This document shows positions 9,096-18,427 of a stretch of 64,000 nt of DNA, piece after piece. Source of the stretch: Rugamonas rivuli (GTDB lineage Bacteria; Pseudomonadota; Gammaproteobacteria; Burkholderiales; Burkholderiaceae_D); the NCBI RefSeq assembly GCF_009380165.1, contig NZ_WHUF01000002.1:992001-1056000 (forward strand), read 5' to 3'. The position numbers were made by a program, and so were the translations under genes. Under the pieces are notes generated by a model that was given only the letters and a program-made list of their open reading frames with translations, was not told the origin of the DNA and searched no databases. The first letter of the stretch is position 1. Every line of letters begins with the position of its first letter.

Positions 9096-10043
9096 ATGGA
9101 AGATGTACTGAATCCGCTGATCGAGCAGCGCGCCGATCCTTTTATCATTCGTCACAGCGACGGCTACTACTACTTCACCGCATCGGTGCCGCTGTACGAC
9201 CGCATCGAACTGCGCCGCGCGAAGACCATCGCCGGTCTGGTGGATGCGGCCAAGGTCAATGTCTGGCACAAGCCAGATAGCGGCCCGTATAGCGAACTGG
9301 TTTGGGCGCCGGAGCTGCACTTCAACGACGGCGCCTGGTATGTCTACTTCGCCGCCGCGCCTAGCCGCGAGATCAAACACAAGCTGTTCCAGCACCGCAT
9401 GTACGCGATCCGCAACGCCAATCCGAATCCACTGGAAGGCGAGTGGGAGTTCATGGGCCAGATCGACACCGGCATCGACACCTTTTGCCTGGACGCCACC
9501 ACCTTCAACCACAAGGGACAGCTGTACTACCTGTGGGCGCAGAAGGACGTGGCCATCGAAGGCAACTCCAACCTGTACATCGCGCCGATGAAAACGCCGT
9601 GGCAGCTGGGCGGCCCGCCGGTCATGCTGAGCAAGCCGGAGTTCGACTGGGAGATACGCGGTTTCTGGGTCAACGAGGGGCCGTCGGTGCTGAAGAAGAA
9701 CGGCAAGATCTTCATCAGCTACTCGGCCAGCGCCACCGACGAGAACTACGCCATGGGTTTGTTGTGGGCGGACGAAAATGCCGATCCGCTGGACCCGGCC
9801 GCGTGGACCAAGGCGCCGCAGCCGGTGCTGCAAACCTGCTACGAGCATGGCGTGTATGGGCCTGGACATAACAGCTTCACCGTCGGTGACGATGGCGAAA
9901 CCGTCATGTTGGTTTATCATGCGCGCACCTATACCGAGATTATCGGCGATCCGCTGTGGAACCCGGACCGGCACACCTACGTCAAACCATTGAAATGGGA
10001 CGGGCAGGGCATGCCGGTTTTCGGAAAGCCCTCGTTGGCCTAA
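9096..10043 (+). CDS. Cytoplasmic GH43 alpha-L-arabinofuranosidase-like hydrolase
   Basis: 315 residues with no signal peptide, unlike the other GH43s here. It starts NPLIEQRADPFIIRHSDGYYYFTASVP; Asp14 is the expected general base and Glu194 (NEGPSVL) the general acid of the five-bladed GH43 propeller. I prefer ATG 9096 (GGAAG 8 nt upstream) over the in-frame ATG 9063, which overlaps the symporter stop. Its position right after the GPH symporter suggests the two work together: import of a short arabinoside, then cleavage in the cytoplasm. A xylosidase activity cannot be excluded. Confidence 0.85.
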   Translation: MEDVLNPLIEQRADPFIIRHSDGYYYFTASVPLYDRIELRRAKTIAGLVDAAKVNVWHKPDSGPYSELVWAPELHFNDGAWYVYFAAAPSREIKHKLFQHRMYAIRNANPNPLEGEWEFMGQIDTGIDTFCLDATTFNHKGQLYYLWAQKDVAIEGNSNLYIAPMKTPWQLGGPPVMLSKPEFDWEIRGFWVNEGPSVLKKNGKIFISYSASATDENYAMGLLWADENADPLDPAAWTKAPQPVLQTCYEHGVYGPGHNSFTVGDDGETVMLVYHARTYTEIIGDPLWNPDRHTYVKPLKWDGQGMPVFGKPSLA

Positions 10044-10052
10044 ATACCGTCG

Positions 10053-10070
10053 TCCCCGCGAAAGCGGGGA
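10053..10070. repeat. REP-like hairpin with GAAA loop
   Basis: TCCCCGC, a GAAA tetraloop, then GCGGGGA, in the 94-nt gap between GH43 and mutarotase. Same style as the 7683 hairpin but a different stem. No T-tract follows. Confidence 0.55.
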
Positions 10071-10137
10071 ACCATAGAACATTCGCGGCGGCCACGGGAG
10101 CGATTCCCGTCGGCCGCCGTTGCCATAGAAAGCACCC

Positions 10138-11184
10138 ATGCAGCCAACCATCACCAGTTCGCCCTTCGGCCCAGACGCCACGCTGTACACCCTGACCAAC
10201 GCCAACGGCATGATCGTCAAGATCAGCACCCTCGGCGGCGTCATCACCGAAATCCACACCCCCGACCGCAACGGCCAACTGGCCGACGTCTGCCTGGGCT
10301 TCGACGACCCGGCAGCCTATCTGGGCGAATCCCACTACTTCGGCGCATTGATCGGCCGCTACGGCAACCGCATCGCCAACGGCCGCTTCACGCTGGACGG
10401 CGAAACCCACCAGCTGGACGTCAACAACGGTATAAACCATTTACACGGCGGCCAGGACGGCTTCCACCGCCGCCTGTGGGAAGCCGAATCCTTCGCCACT
10501 CCCAAATCCGCAGGCCTGATCCTGAGCTACCTGAGCCCCGACGGCGAACAAGGCTACCCCGGCAACCTGGAAGTCACCGTGATCTACGAACTGCGCAACG
10601 ATAACGAATTGCGTATCGCTTTCCACGCAATCAGCGACAAAGCCACGCCGGTCAACCTGACCAACCACGCCTATTTCAACCTGGCCGGCAAGGGCGACAT
10701 CCTGGCCCACGAACTGACCATCGCGGCCGACGCTTACACCCCGGTGGACAGCGGCCTGATACCGACCGGCGAACTGCCACCGGTGGCCGGCACGCCGTTC
10801 GATTTCCGCGCGCCGCACGCCATCGGCGCCCGCATCGACGCGGACGACCAGCAACTGCGCCACGGTACCGGCTACGACCACAACTTCGTGCTGAACAAAT
10901 CGCAGCCCGATGCATTGGAGCTGGCGGCCCGCGTGCGCGATCCGTCGTCCGGCCGCGTGCTGGAGGTGGTGACGCAGGAGCCGGGCATCCAGTTCTACAG
11001 CGGGAACTTCCTGCACGACGGCATGCAGGGCAAAGGCCGCATCTACGGCCACCGCAGCGGCTTCTGCCTCGAACCGCAACACTATCCCGATTCGCCCAAC
11101 CAAGCCGAATTCCCATCGACGATACTGCGCCCCGGCGCGGAGTACACCACCGTCATGGGCTACCGCTTCTCCGTCGAAGACTGA
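10138..11184 (+). CDS. galM: Aldose 1-epimerase (mutarotase)
   Basis: 348 residues, no signal peptide. It interconverts alpha and beta anomers of aldoses, here presumably L-arabinose before oxidation. Family marks: GRYGNRIANGRF, NNGINHLHGGQDGFHRRLWEA, LTNHAYFNLAG with the expected catalytic His, YDHNFVLN, and a late Glu in CLEPQHYPDSPN. The Shine-Dalgarno is weak (GAAAG). Its TGA stop forms the first three bases of the next operator, so it ends the receptor-symporter-GH43 side of the locus. Confidence 0.93.
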   Translation: MQPTITSSPFGPDATLYTLTNANGMIVKISTLGGVITEIHTPDRNGQLADVCLGFDDPAAYLGESHYFGALIGRYGNRIANGRFTLDGETHQLDVNNGINHLHGGQDGFHRRLWEAESFATPKSAGLILSYLSPDGEQGYPGNLEVTVIYELRNDNELRIAFHAISDKATPVNLTNHAYFNLAGKGDILAHELTIAADAYTPVDSGLIPTGELPPVAGTPFDFRAPHAIGARIDADDQQLRHGTGYDHNFVLNKSQPDALELAARVRDPSSGRVLEVVTQEPGIQFYSGNFLHDGMQGKGRIYGHRSGFCLEPQHYPDSPNQAEFPSTILRPGAEYTTVMGYRFSVED

Positions 11185-11201
11185 TACTCATTCTGGTATC
11201 A
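11182..11201 (+). promoter_or_regulatory. Candidate arabinose-locus operator, site 2 (catabolic operon)
   Basis: Perfect TGATAC-N8-GTATCA, with a different 8-base centre from site 1, so the arms and not the centre are conserved. The leading TGA is the galM stop codon. Confidence 0.65.
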
Positions 11202-11219
11202 AAGTCGAATAATAATTTA

Positions 11220-11249
11220 TTGGAAAGATATCTCACTACAACTTAGTAT
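11220..11249 (+). promoter_or_regulatory. Sigma70-like promoter of the arabinonate/arabinan operon
   Basis: The -35 box TTGGAA (11220-11225), an 18-nt spacer and the -10 box TAGTAT (11244-11249). The -35 starts 18 nt after the operator. The bases around the boxes (ATTGGA-AGATAT) closely match those at 24961. The leader to the dehydratase ATG is about 57 nt. Confidence 0.6.
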
Positions 11250-11312
11250 GGCTTATCGATACGGGGGCATGACAACCACGTCCCCGTACAGGAACATACT
11301 GAGGAGATATGC

Positions 11313-13055
11313 ATGTCTGATAGCGACAAAAAGGTGAAACTGCGTTCCGCCGAGTGGTTTGGTACCCAGGACAAGAACGGTTTCATGTATCGCAGCTGGA
11401 TGAAGAATCAGGGCATTCCTGATCACGAGTTCCAGGGCAAGCCGATCATCGGCATCTGCAACACCTGGTCCGAGCTGACCCCTTGTAACGCCCACTTCCG
11501 CAAGCTGGCGGAACACGTCAAGCGCGGCATCCTGGAGGCGGGCGGCTTCCCGGTCGAATTCCCGGTGTTCTCCAACGGCGAATCGAACCTGCGCCCAACC
11601 GCCATGTTGACCCGCAACCTGGCCAGCATGGACGTCGAAGAATCGATACGCGGCAATCCGATGGACGGCGTGGTGCTGCTGGTCGGCTGCGACAAGACCA
11701 CGCCTGCGCTGCTGATGGGCGCCGCCTCGGTCGACATCCCGACCATCGTCGTCAGCGGCGGCCCTATGCTGAACGGTAAGCTCAATGGCAAGAACATCGG
11801 CTCCGGAACCGCCGTGTGGCAGCTGCACGAGCAGGTCAAAGCCGGCGAAATCACCATGCACGAATTCATGTCGGCGGAGTCGGGCCACTCCCGCTCCGCA
11901 GGCACCTGCAACACCATGGGCACGGCATCGACGATGGCCTGCATGGCCGAAGCGCTGGGCACCACGCTGCCGCACAACGCCGCCATCCCAGCCGTCGATT
12001 CGCGCCGCTACATCCTGGCGCACATGTCGGGCATCCGCGCCGTTGAAATGGTGAAGGAAGGCCTGACGCTGTCGAAGATCCTCAAGCGCGAAAACTTCGA
12101 GAACGCGATCCGCGTCAACGCCGCCATCGGCGGCTCGACCAACGCCGTGATCCACCTGAAAGCCATCGCCGGCCGCATCGGCGTCGATCTGGAGCTGGAA
12201 GACTGGACCCGTGTGGGCCGTGGCACGCCGACCATCGTCGACCTGCTGCCGTCGGGCCGCTTCCTGATGGAGGAGTTCTACTACGCCGGCGGCCTGCCGG
12301 GCGCGATTCGCCGCATGGGCGACGGCGGCCTGGTGCCGCATCCTGACGCGCTGACCGTCAACGGCAAATCGCTGTGGGAAAACTGCAAGGAAGCGCCGAT
12401 CTACGACGATGAGGTGATACGTCCGCTGGAGAAGCCGCTGCTGAAGGATGGCGGCATCTGCATCCTGCGCGGCAACCTGGCGCCGCGCGGTGCGGTGTTG
12501 AAACCGTCCGCCGCCACGCCGGAGCTGATGCAGCATCGCGGCCGCGCCGTGGTGTTCGAGGACTTCGAGCATTACAAGAGCCGCATCGTCGATCCTGAGC
12601 TGGAAGTCGATGCCAGCTCGGTGCTGGTGATGAAGAACTGCGGCCCGAAAGGTTATCCCGGCATGGCCGAAGTAGGGAATATGGGCCTGCCTCCGAAACT
12701 GCTGGCGGCCGGTGTCAAGGACATGGTCCGCATCTCGGATGCGCGCATGAGCGGCACCGCCTACGGCACCGTGGTGCTGCACGTGGCGCCGGAAGCGATG
12801 GCCGGCGGCCCGCTGGGCATCGTCAAGGACGGCGACTGGATCACGCTCGATTGCGCAGGCGGTCTGCTGAACCTGGAGATTTCGGATGCGGAGATGGCGG
12901 AACGCCAGGCCGTACGCGTCGCCGGCTCCGCGCCGGGACCGAAGACCGGCTACCAGAAACTGTATATCGAACACGTGCTGCAAGCCGACGAAGGCTGCGA
13001 CTTCGACTTCCTGGTCGGGAACCGCGGCTCGGCCGTGCCGCGCCACTCGCACTGA
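11313..13055 (+). CDS. L-arabinonate dehydratase (IlvD/Edd family)
   Basis: 580 residues, cytoplasmic. It should dehydrate L-arabinonate to 2-keto-3-deoxy-L-arabinonate. The Fe-S cluster cysteines are visible in the expected places: GICNTWSELTPCNAHF, VGCDKTTPALLMGA and SGHSRSAGTCNTMGTASTM. Length and N-terminus (RSAEWFGTQDKNGFMYRSWMKNQG) fit the sugar-acid branch of the family, not IlvD. The start has a strong GAGGAG 8 nt upstream. First gene of an operon running to the FAH protein, semialdehyde dehydrogenase and SDR. Substrate assignment rests on this context; a related pentonate is the alternative. Confidence 0.88.
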   Translation: MSDSDKKVKLRSAEWFGTQDKNGFMYRSWMKNQGIPDHEFQGKPIIGICNTWSELTPCNAHFRKLAEHVKRGILEAGGFPVEFPVFSNGESNLRPTAMLTRNLASMDVEESIRGNPMDGVVLLVGCDKTTPALLMGAASVDIPTIVVSGGPMLNGKLNGKNIGSGTAVWQLHEQVKAGEITMHEFMSAESGHSRSAGTCNTMGTASTMACMAEALGTTLPHNAAIPAVDSRRYILAHMSGIRAVEMVKEGLTLSKILKRENFENAIRVNAAIGGSTNAVIHLKAIAGRIGVDLELEDWTRVGRGTPTIVDLLPSGRFLMEEFYYAGGLPGAIRRMGDGGLVPHPDALTVNGKSLWENCKEAPIYDDEVIRPLEKPLLKDGGICILRGNLAPRGAVLKPSAATPELMQHRGRAVVFEDFEHYKSRIVDPELEVDASSVLVMKNCGPKGYPGMAEVGNMGLPPKLLAAGVKDMVRISDARMSGTAYGTVVLHVAPEAMAGGPLGIVKDGDWITLDCAGGLLNLEISDAEMAERQAVRVAGSAPGPKTGYQKLYIEHVLQADEGCDFDFLVGNRGSAVPRHSH

Positions 13056-13073
13056 TAAAAATCCGGAGACTTT

Positions 13074-14066
13074 ATGCTGCTCGTACAATTCAAGAACGAA
13101 CAAGGCGCCCGCAAGATCGGCGTGCTGGAACAGAACACCATCCGCGTCATCGAAGGCTATGACACGACCTACGCGCTGGCGCAGGACGCGATCCGCAAGT
13201 CGGTCGGGTTGGCCGACCTGGCTACCAAGGCCACCGGTCATGCAGTGCTGTCCTTCGACGCCGTGGCCGCAGCCGGCCGCCTGCTGCCACCGCTGGACCA
13301 CAGCGACGACGCCCACTGCTACGTCACCGGCACCGGCCTGACCCACTTGGGCAGCGCCGACACCCGCGACGCCATGCACAAGAAAATCGGCGGCGATGTC
13401 GAATCCCTGAGCGACTCCATGAAGATGTTCCGCATGGGCGTGGAAGGCGGCAAGCCTGCTGCGGGTGTAGCGGGCGTGCAGCCGGAATGGTTCTACAAGG
13501 GCGACGGCTCCATCGTCGCCGCCACCGGCCAGGCCCTGAACATGCCGGATTTCGCGCTCGACGGCGGCGAGGAGCCGGAAGTGGCGGGCCTCTACGTGAT
13601 CGGCGACGACGGCCAGCCATACCGCGTCGGCTACGCCATCGGCAACGAGTTCTCGGACCACGTGACCGAACGCCAGAACTACCTGTACCTCGCACACTCC
13701 AAGCTGCGCGCCTGCGGCCTCGGCCCGGCGCTGCTGGTCGGCGAAGCGCCTGCGCATATCGAAGGCACGTCGCGCATCTACGACGTGGAAGGCAAGGTAC
13801 GCTGGGAGAAGGCTTTCTTCAGCGGCGAACAGAATATGTCGCACACCATCGCCAACCTGGAACACCACCACTTCAAATACCCGCTGTTCAAGCGTCCCGG
13901 CGATGTGCATATCCACTTCTTCGGCACGGCGACGCTGAGCGTGGCCGACAACATCGTCGTCAAACCAGGCGAGACGTTTGAAATCGAAGCGCCGCAGTTC
14001 GGCCCGGCCCTGCGCAACAAGCTGGCCGTGTACAAAACCGAAGTCGCGAAAGTGAAAGCATTATGA
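13074..14066 (+). CDS. AraD1-type FAH-family protein, probable 2-keto-3-deoxy-L-arabinonate dehydratase
   Basis: 330 residues. The C-terminal half is a fumarylacetoacetate-hydrolase fold with the metal-site pattern [31 protein letters not shown]. It lies between the arabinonate dehydratase and the semialdehyde dehydrogenase, exactly where the second dehydration step is needed. Known L-arabinose oxidation pathways of Azospirillum type use a DapA-family enzyme for this step, and none is present here; FAH-family enzymes do the equivalent job in the Sulfolobus D-arabinose and Caulobacter D-xylose pathways. Function is therefore inferred. An aldolase or hydrolase is the alternative. GGAG lies 6 nt upstream; the stop overlaps the next start (ATGA). 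Confidence 0.8.
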   Translation: MLLVQFKNEQGARKIGVLEQNTIRVIEGYDTTYALAQDAIRKSVGLADLATKATGHAVLSFDAVAAAGRLLPPLDHSDDAHCYVTGTGLTHLGSADTRDAMHKKIGGDVESLSDSMKMFRMGVEGGKPAAGVAGVQPEWFYKGDGSIVAATGQALNMPDFALDGGEEPEVAGLYVIGDDGQPYRVGYAIGNEFSDHVTERQNYLYLAHSKLRACGLGPALLVGEAPAHIEGTSRIYDVEGKVRWEKAFFSGEQNMSHTIANLEHHHFKYPLFKRPGDVHIHFFGTATLSVADNIVVKPGETFEIEAPQFGPALRNKLAVYKTEVAKVKAL

Positions 14067-15631
14067 TCATCAACGGTGAAGCACTGATCGGCGGCGTGGC
14101 CGTCAAAGGTACGGGCGCTGCGATCCGCGCCTACAACCCATCGCTGCAACAGCAGATGGACCCTGAATTCTTCGGCGTCGATTTCGCGCAGATCGACCAG
14201 GCCTGCCGCCTGGCCGACGCCGCGTTCGACACCTTCCGCGCGCTGAGCGACGAGAAGCGCGCCGTCTTCCTTGAAACCATCGGCGACCAGATCATGGCGC
14301 TGGGCGATGTGCTGGTTGAGCGCGTGATGGCCGAAAGCGGCCTGCCGCGTGCGCGCGTCGAGGGCGAGCGTGGCCGCACCGTCGGCCAGCTGAAACTGTT
14401 TGCCAACCTGCTGCGCGAAGGTTCGTGGAACGATGTCCGCATCGACAAGGCGCTGCCGGAACGGGCGCCGCCGCGTCCCGACCTGCGGATGCGCATGATC
14501 GGCCTCGGTCCGGTAGCCGTCTTCGCGGCCAGTAACTTCCCGTTGGCTTTTTCTGTAGCTGGCGGCGACACCGCGTCGGCGCTGGCTGCCGGTTGCCCGG
14601 TCGTGCTGAAGGCGCACTCCGCGCATCCCGGCACGTCGGAACTGGTGGGCCGCGCCGTGGTCAAGGCGGTTGAGCTGTGCGGACTGCCGGCCGGCGTGTT
14701 CTCGCTGCTGACCGGCAGCGGCAATGGCATCGGCCAGGAGCTGGTGCGTCATCCGGCCATCAAGGCGGTCGGCTTTACGGGTTCGCGTAGCGGCGGTGTG
14801 GCGCTGATGGGCGTTGCGGCTGCGCGGCCGGTGCCGATTCCCGTGTATGCGGAAATGAGTTCGATCAATCCGGTGTTCCTGCTGCCGCGCGCCCTGGCTG
14901 CGCGCGCCGAGGACATCGCCGCCGGCTTCGCCGCTTCGCTGGTGCTGGGTGTGGGGCAGATGTGCACCAATCCGGGCCTGGTGATCGGCATCGCCGGCCC
15001 GGACCTGGACCGCTTTGCCCATGCTGCGGCACAGGCGCTGGTGGGTGGCGCGGCCTGCGCGATGCTGTCGCCGGGGATCGCCGGCAGCTTCCAGCGCAGC
15101 GTCGCGCAACTGGCGGAGCATGCGGACGTGAAGACGCTGGCACTGGCGCCGCAGTCGGAAGGCAAGGGCGCTCCGGCGCTGTTCGTCGCCAGCGGCGAGG
15201 CCTTCCTGGAGCAGCATGCGTTGTCGGAAGAGGTATTCGGCCCGGCTTCGCTGGTGGTCGCGTGCAAGGATATCGCGGAGCTGCACAAGGTCGTGGAGAG
15301 CCTGGAAGGCCAGCTGACAGCCACGCTGCAACTGGATGACGGCGATCTGGATCTGGCGCATGCGCTGCTGCCTGTGTTGGAGCGCAAGGCGGGCCGTATC
15401 CTGGCCAACGGCTTCCCGACCGGGGTTGAGGTGTGCAGCGCGATGGTGCATGGCGGGCCGTTCCCGTCGACGTCCGATGGACGCAGCACGTCCGTAGGGA
15501 CGGGCGCTATTGTGCGCTTCCTGCGTCCGGTGTCGTATCAGAACCTGCCGGAGGCATTGCTGCCGGAGGTATTGCGCGACAACGGCGCAGCAGCCTGGCG
15601 CCGCCGCGACGGCGAACTGACGTGCAGCTGA
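14063..15631 (+). CDS. 2-oxoglutarate semialdehyde dehydrogenase (NADP-type aldehyde dehydrogenase)
   Basis: 522 residues. Last step of the oxidative pathway, 2-oxoglutarate semialdehyde to 2-oxoglutarate. Seen: [42 protein letters not shown], the glycine motif FTGSRSGG, the general-base Glu in YAEMSSINP, and the catalytic Cys in [10 protein letters not shown]. The long form and these motifs match the KGSADH group used in arabinose, hydroxyproline and glucarate catabolism. Translation is coupled to the FAH gene by a 4-nt overlap. Confidence 0.9.
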   Translation: MIINGEALIGGVAVKGTGAAIRAYNPSLQQQMDPEFFGVDFAQIDQACRLADAAFDTFRALSDEKRAVFLETIGDQIMALGDVLVERVMAESGLPRARVEGERGRTVGQLKLFANLLREGSWNDVRIDKALPERAPPRPDLRMRMIGLGPVAVFAASNFPLAFSVAGGDTASALAAGCPVVLKAHSAHPGTSELVGRAVVKAVELCGLPAGVFSLLTGSGNGIGQELVRHPAIKAVGFTGSRSGGVALMGVAAARPVPIPVYAEMSSINPVFLLPRALAARAEDIAAGFAASLVLGVGQMCTNPGLVIGIAGPDLDRFAHAAAQALVGGAACAMLSPGIAGSFQRSVAQLAEHADVKTLALAPQSEGKGAPALFVASGEAFLEQHALSEEVFGPASLVVACKDIAELHKVVESLEGQLTATLQLDDGDLDLAHALLPVLERKAGRILANGFPTGVEVCSAMVHGGPFPSTSDGRSTSVGTGAIVRFLRPVSYQNLPEALLPEVLRDNGAAAWRRRDGELTCS

Positions 15632-15652
15632 TAAAAGCAAGACGGAGACCGT

Positions 15653-16420
15653 ATGACCCAATTGGCCAAATTTGGCAGCTTGCGCGGCAAGCGTGTATTC
15701 ATCACCGGTGGCGGCACCGGCATCGGCGAGGCGATGGTGATTTCCTTCGCCGAGCAGGGCGCGCAGGTGGCATTCGTGGACATCGCCCGCGACGCCAGCC
15801 TGGCGCTGGTCCGCCGCGTGAAAGAGGCAGGTTATCCCGAGCCGCTGTTCCGCCAATGCGACATCACCGACATCGCTGAGCTGCAGAACACCATGTCCGA
15901 GATGGTCGCCGCTGTCGGCGACTTCGACATCCTGGTCAACAACGCCGCCAACGACCAGCGCCACGAAACCGCGGAAGTAACGGTGGACTACTGGAACGAG
16001 CGCATCGCCATCAACCAGCGGCCGATGTTCTTCACCTGCCAGGCGGTATTGGCGGGCATGAAGAAGAAGGGCTCCGGCTCGATCATCAACGTCGGTTCGA
16101 TCTCGTGGCATGTGAAGAATGCCGGCTACGCGGTGTACGCCACGTCCAAGGCGGCGGTGCACGGCCTTACGCGCGGGTTGGCGCGCGAGTTCGGCGCGCA
16201 CGGTATCCGCGTCAACACGGTGACGCCTGGCTGGGTGATGACGCAGCGCCAGATCGACCTGTGGCTGGACGACGCGGGTGAGCAGGACATCAAACGCAAC
16301 CAATGCCTGCCGACCAAACTGATGCCGCAGCACGTGGCATCGATGGTGCTGTTCCTGGCGGCCGAAGATGGCGCCATGTGCACCGCGCAGGAGTTTATCG
16401 TGGATGCAGGCTGGGTATAA
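15653..16420 (+). CDS. SDR-family L-arabinose 1-dehydrogenase (probable)
   Basis: 255 residues, classical short-chain dehydrogenase: cofactor motif ITGGGTGIGEA, NNAAND, catalytic Ser in NVGSISWH and YAVYATSK. An acidic residue after strand 2 (FVDIARD) suggests NAD preference. By position it should carry out the first step, L-arabinose to L-arabinono-lactone, since the operon otherwise lacks a dehydrogenase. No SMP30-type lactonase gene is in the window. GGAG lies 6 nt upstream. A hexose-specific dehydrogenase would look the same. Confidence 0.82.
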   Translation: MTQLAKFGSLRGKRVFITGGGTGIGEAMVISFAEQGAQVAFVDIARDASLALVRRVKEAGYPEPLFRQCDITDIAELQNTMSEMVAAVGDFDILVNNAANDQRHETAEVTVDYWNERIAINQRPMFFTCQAVLAGMKKKGSGSIINVGSISWHVKNAGYAVYATSKAAVHGLTRGLAREFGAHGIRVNTVTPGWVMTQRQIDLWLDDAGEQDIKRNQCLPTKLMPQHVASMVLFLAAEDGAMCTAQEFIVDAGWV

Positions 16421-16491
16421 AACAGCAGGGCCCCGGAGACAACCGCCCGATGAGGCGGTGGGGATACATAACCATAAAAAAAGGTAAGAAC

Positions 16492-18414
16492 ATGGTAAAG
16501 ACATGTTTCTCCGCGCTGGCGCTAGCTGCCAGCGCTATGACGGCTGCCGTCGCGGCACCGGTGCTGACCAGCCCCGATCGTCACGTCGCCGTCACGCTGC
16601 ACTCCACCGCCGGCGGCGCGTTGAGCTACTCGATCTCGCGCGATGGCAAGCCGGTGCTGCTGGCTTCCACCCTGGGCCTGCAATTGCAAGGGGCCGACCT
16701 GGCCAGCGCCTTGACGCTGGCCGCTACCTCCAAAACCCGCATCGTCAGCGACCAATACCAGATGGCGGTCGGTAAAAAGAGCAGTATCAGCTACCGCGCC
16801 AACGAGCAGACCTACACCGTGCGCAATCCGCAGCAGCAGGCGATGGACATCGTGTTCCGCGTATCGAACGACGGCGTCGCTTTCCGCTACATCGTCGCTG
16901 AACCTGCGTTGCCGCACAAGAAGCTGATCCAGGAACGCACCACCTTCGCCTTGCCTCCTGCAGCCAAGGCGTGGCTGCAACCGATCGCCGTCGCGCAGAC
17001 CGGGTGGAGCCGCACCAATCCATCCTATGAAGAGCACTACCAGATGGACATCCCGGTCGGCATGCCATCGCCGTCGCCTGCGGGTTGGGTGTTCCCTGCG
17101 CTGTTCAAGAGCGGCGACAACTGGGTGGCGATCTCCGAAGCCGGCATGGATGGCAGCTTCCAGGCCTCACGCCTGGCGCCCGAGTCCCTGGGCGGCACCT
17201 ACAGCATCGGCAATCCGATGGCCGCTGAAGTCTATCCCGGCGGCGGCTTGCTGGCAGAAGTCGACGGCACGCTCACATCGCCATGGCGCTTGCTGGCATT
17301 GGGGGCGTTGAAGACCGTCGTGAACTCTACGCTCGGCACCGACTTGGCCGCACCGGCCATCGCCTTCGACAAGCAACTGGTCAAACCCGGCCACGCATCG
17401 TGGAGTTGGGCGCTGATGAAGGACGACGCCACTGTCTACGACGTACAGAAGAAGTTCATCGACTACGCCGCCGACATGCACTGGGATTACACCCTGATCG
17501 ATGCAGACTGGGACCGCAAGATCGGCTACGACAAAATCAAGGAGCTGGTCGGCTACGCCGCAGCGAAGAACGTCGGCATCCTGCTCTGGTATAACTCGTC
17601 AGGTCCCTGGAACGAGACCGAGTACTCGCCCAAGAGCCAGCTGCTGACACACGAGCAGCGAGTGGCCGAGTTCAAGCGCCTGCGCGATATTGGCGTCAAA
17701 GGCGTGAAGATCGACTTCTTCAACGGCGATGCGCAATCGATGATCGCCTACTACATCGCCATCCTGCGCGACGCTGCGGATGCGGGCCTGCTGGTCAACT
17801 TCCACGGTGCCACGCTGCCGCGCGGCTGGACCCGCACCTGGCCCAACCTGATGACGATGGAAGCCGTGCGCGGCATGGAGTTCACCACCTTCGAGCAGGC
17901 CGACGAGGACAAGATGCCGACCCACGCAGCCATGCTGCCGTTTGCCCGTAATCTGTTCGACCCGATGGACTTCACGCCGATGGTATTCGGAGATATCCCC
18001 AAGATCAAGCGCAGCTCCAGCAACGGCTTCGAACTGGCCACGTCAGTGCTGTACATCTCCGGCATCCAGCACTTCGCCGAGATCCCGGAGGGCATGGCGA
18101 CCGTGCCTGCCTACGTCAAAGCCTTCCTGCAGGAGCTGCCGCGCAGCTGGGACGACAGCCGTCTGCTGGATGGCTACCCGGGCCAGTACGCTGTCATCGC
18201 TCGCCGCTCCGGCGACACCTGGTACATCGCCGGCATCAACGCTACCGGTGCCGACAAGACGCTGATGCTGGACCTGTCCTTTGCCAACGCCAGGCAGGGC
18301 GTGGTCATCGGCGACGGCGACACCGAACGCAGTTTCACCCAGCGCAGCATAGCGACGGGTAAGAAAGTGGCAGTCACGATCAAGCCGCACGGCGGCTTCG
18401 TCATAAAACTATAA
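16492..18414 (+). CDS. GH97 glycoside hydrolase (alpha-galactosidase or beta-L-arabinopyranosidase type)
   Basis: 640 residues with a signal peptide (cut about residue 20, AAVAAP). GH97 order: N-terminal beta-sandwich (SPDRHVAVTLHS, YRANEQTYTVRN), TIM barrel (HWDYTLIDADWD, VKGVKIDFFNGD) and a C-terminal sheet. Asp408 in KIDFF fits the nucleophile of the retaining GH97 branch, so the enzyme is not of the inverting SusB type. Retaining members act on alpha-galactosides and, in some cases, beta-L-arabinopyranosides; the latter would fit this locus. I chose ATG 16492 (AAGGTAAG upstream); frames further upstream lie in the SDR gene. A 71-nt gap with a small hairpin (16442-16459) separates it from the catabolic genes. 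Confidence 0.88.
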   Translation: MVKTCFSALALAASAMTAAVAAPVLTSPDRHVAVTLHSTAGGALSYSISRDGKPVLLASTLGLQLQGADLASALTLAATSKTRIVSDQYQMAVGKKSSISYRANEQTYTVRNPQQQAMDIVFRVSNDGVAFRYIVAEPALPHKKLIQERTTFALPPAAKAWLQPIAVAQTGWSRTNPSYEEHYQMDIPVGMPSPSPAGWVFPALFKSGDNWVAISEAGMDGSFQASRLAPESLGGTYSIGNPMAAEVYPGGGLLAEVDGTLTSPWRLLALGALKTVVNSTLGTDLAAPAIAFDKQLVKPGHASWSWALMKDDATVYDVQKKFIDYAADMHWDYTLIDADWDRKIGYDKIKELVGYAAAKNVGILLWYNSSGPWNETEYSPKSQLLTHEQRVAEFKRLRDIGVKGVKIDFFNGDAQSMIAYYIAILRDAADAGLLVNFHGATLPRGWTRTWPNLMTMEAVRGMEFTTFEQADEDKMPTHAAMLPFARNLFDPMDFTPMVFGDIPKIKRSSSNGFELATSVLYISGIQHFAEIPEGMATVPAYVKAFLQELPRSWDDSRLLDGYPGQYAVIARRSGDTWYIAGINATGADKTLMLDLSFANARQGVVIGDGDTERSFTQRSIATGKKVAVTIKPHGGFVIKL

Positions 18415-18427
18415 ACAGGAGATCACA

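Noticed and set aside
5387..9148. 1253-codon open frame on the minus strand across receptor and symporter
   Set aside because: Antisense shadow of GC-rich genes: Gln/His/Arg-rich composition with no recognisable domain, while the plus strand carries clear proteins.
16442..16459. 6-bp hairpin before GH97 as attenuator or operator
   Set aside because: Short stem, no T-tract, and no match to the TGATAC repeat; noted only in the GH97 entry.
16303..16491. N-terminal extension of the GH97 gene
   Set aside because: It lies inside the SDR gene in another frame and would hide the signal peptide; the start at 16492 has its own ribosome site.
11253..16504. Two very long minus-strand frames opposite the arabinonate genes
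   Set aside because: Same antisense shadow effect; they cross real gene ends and promoters and show no motifs.
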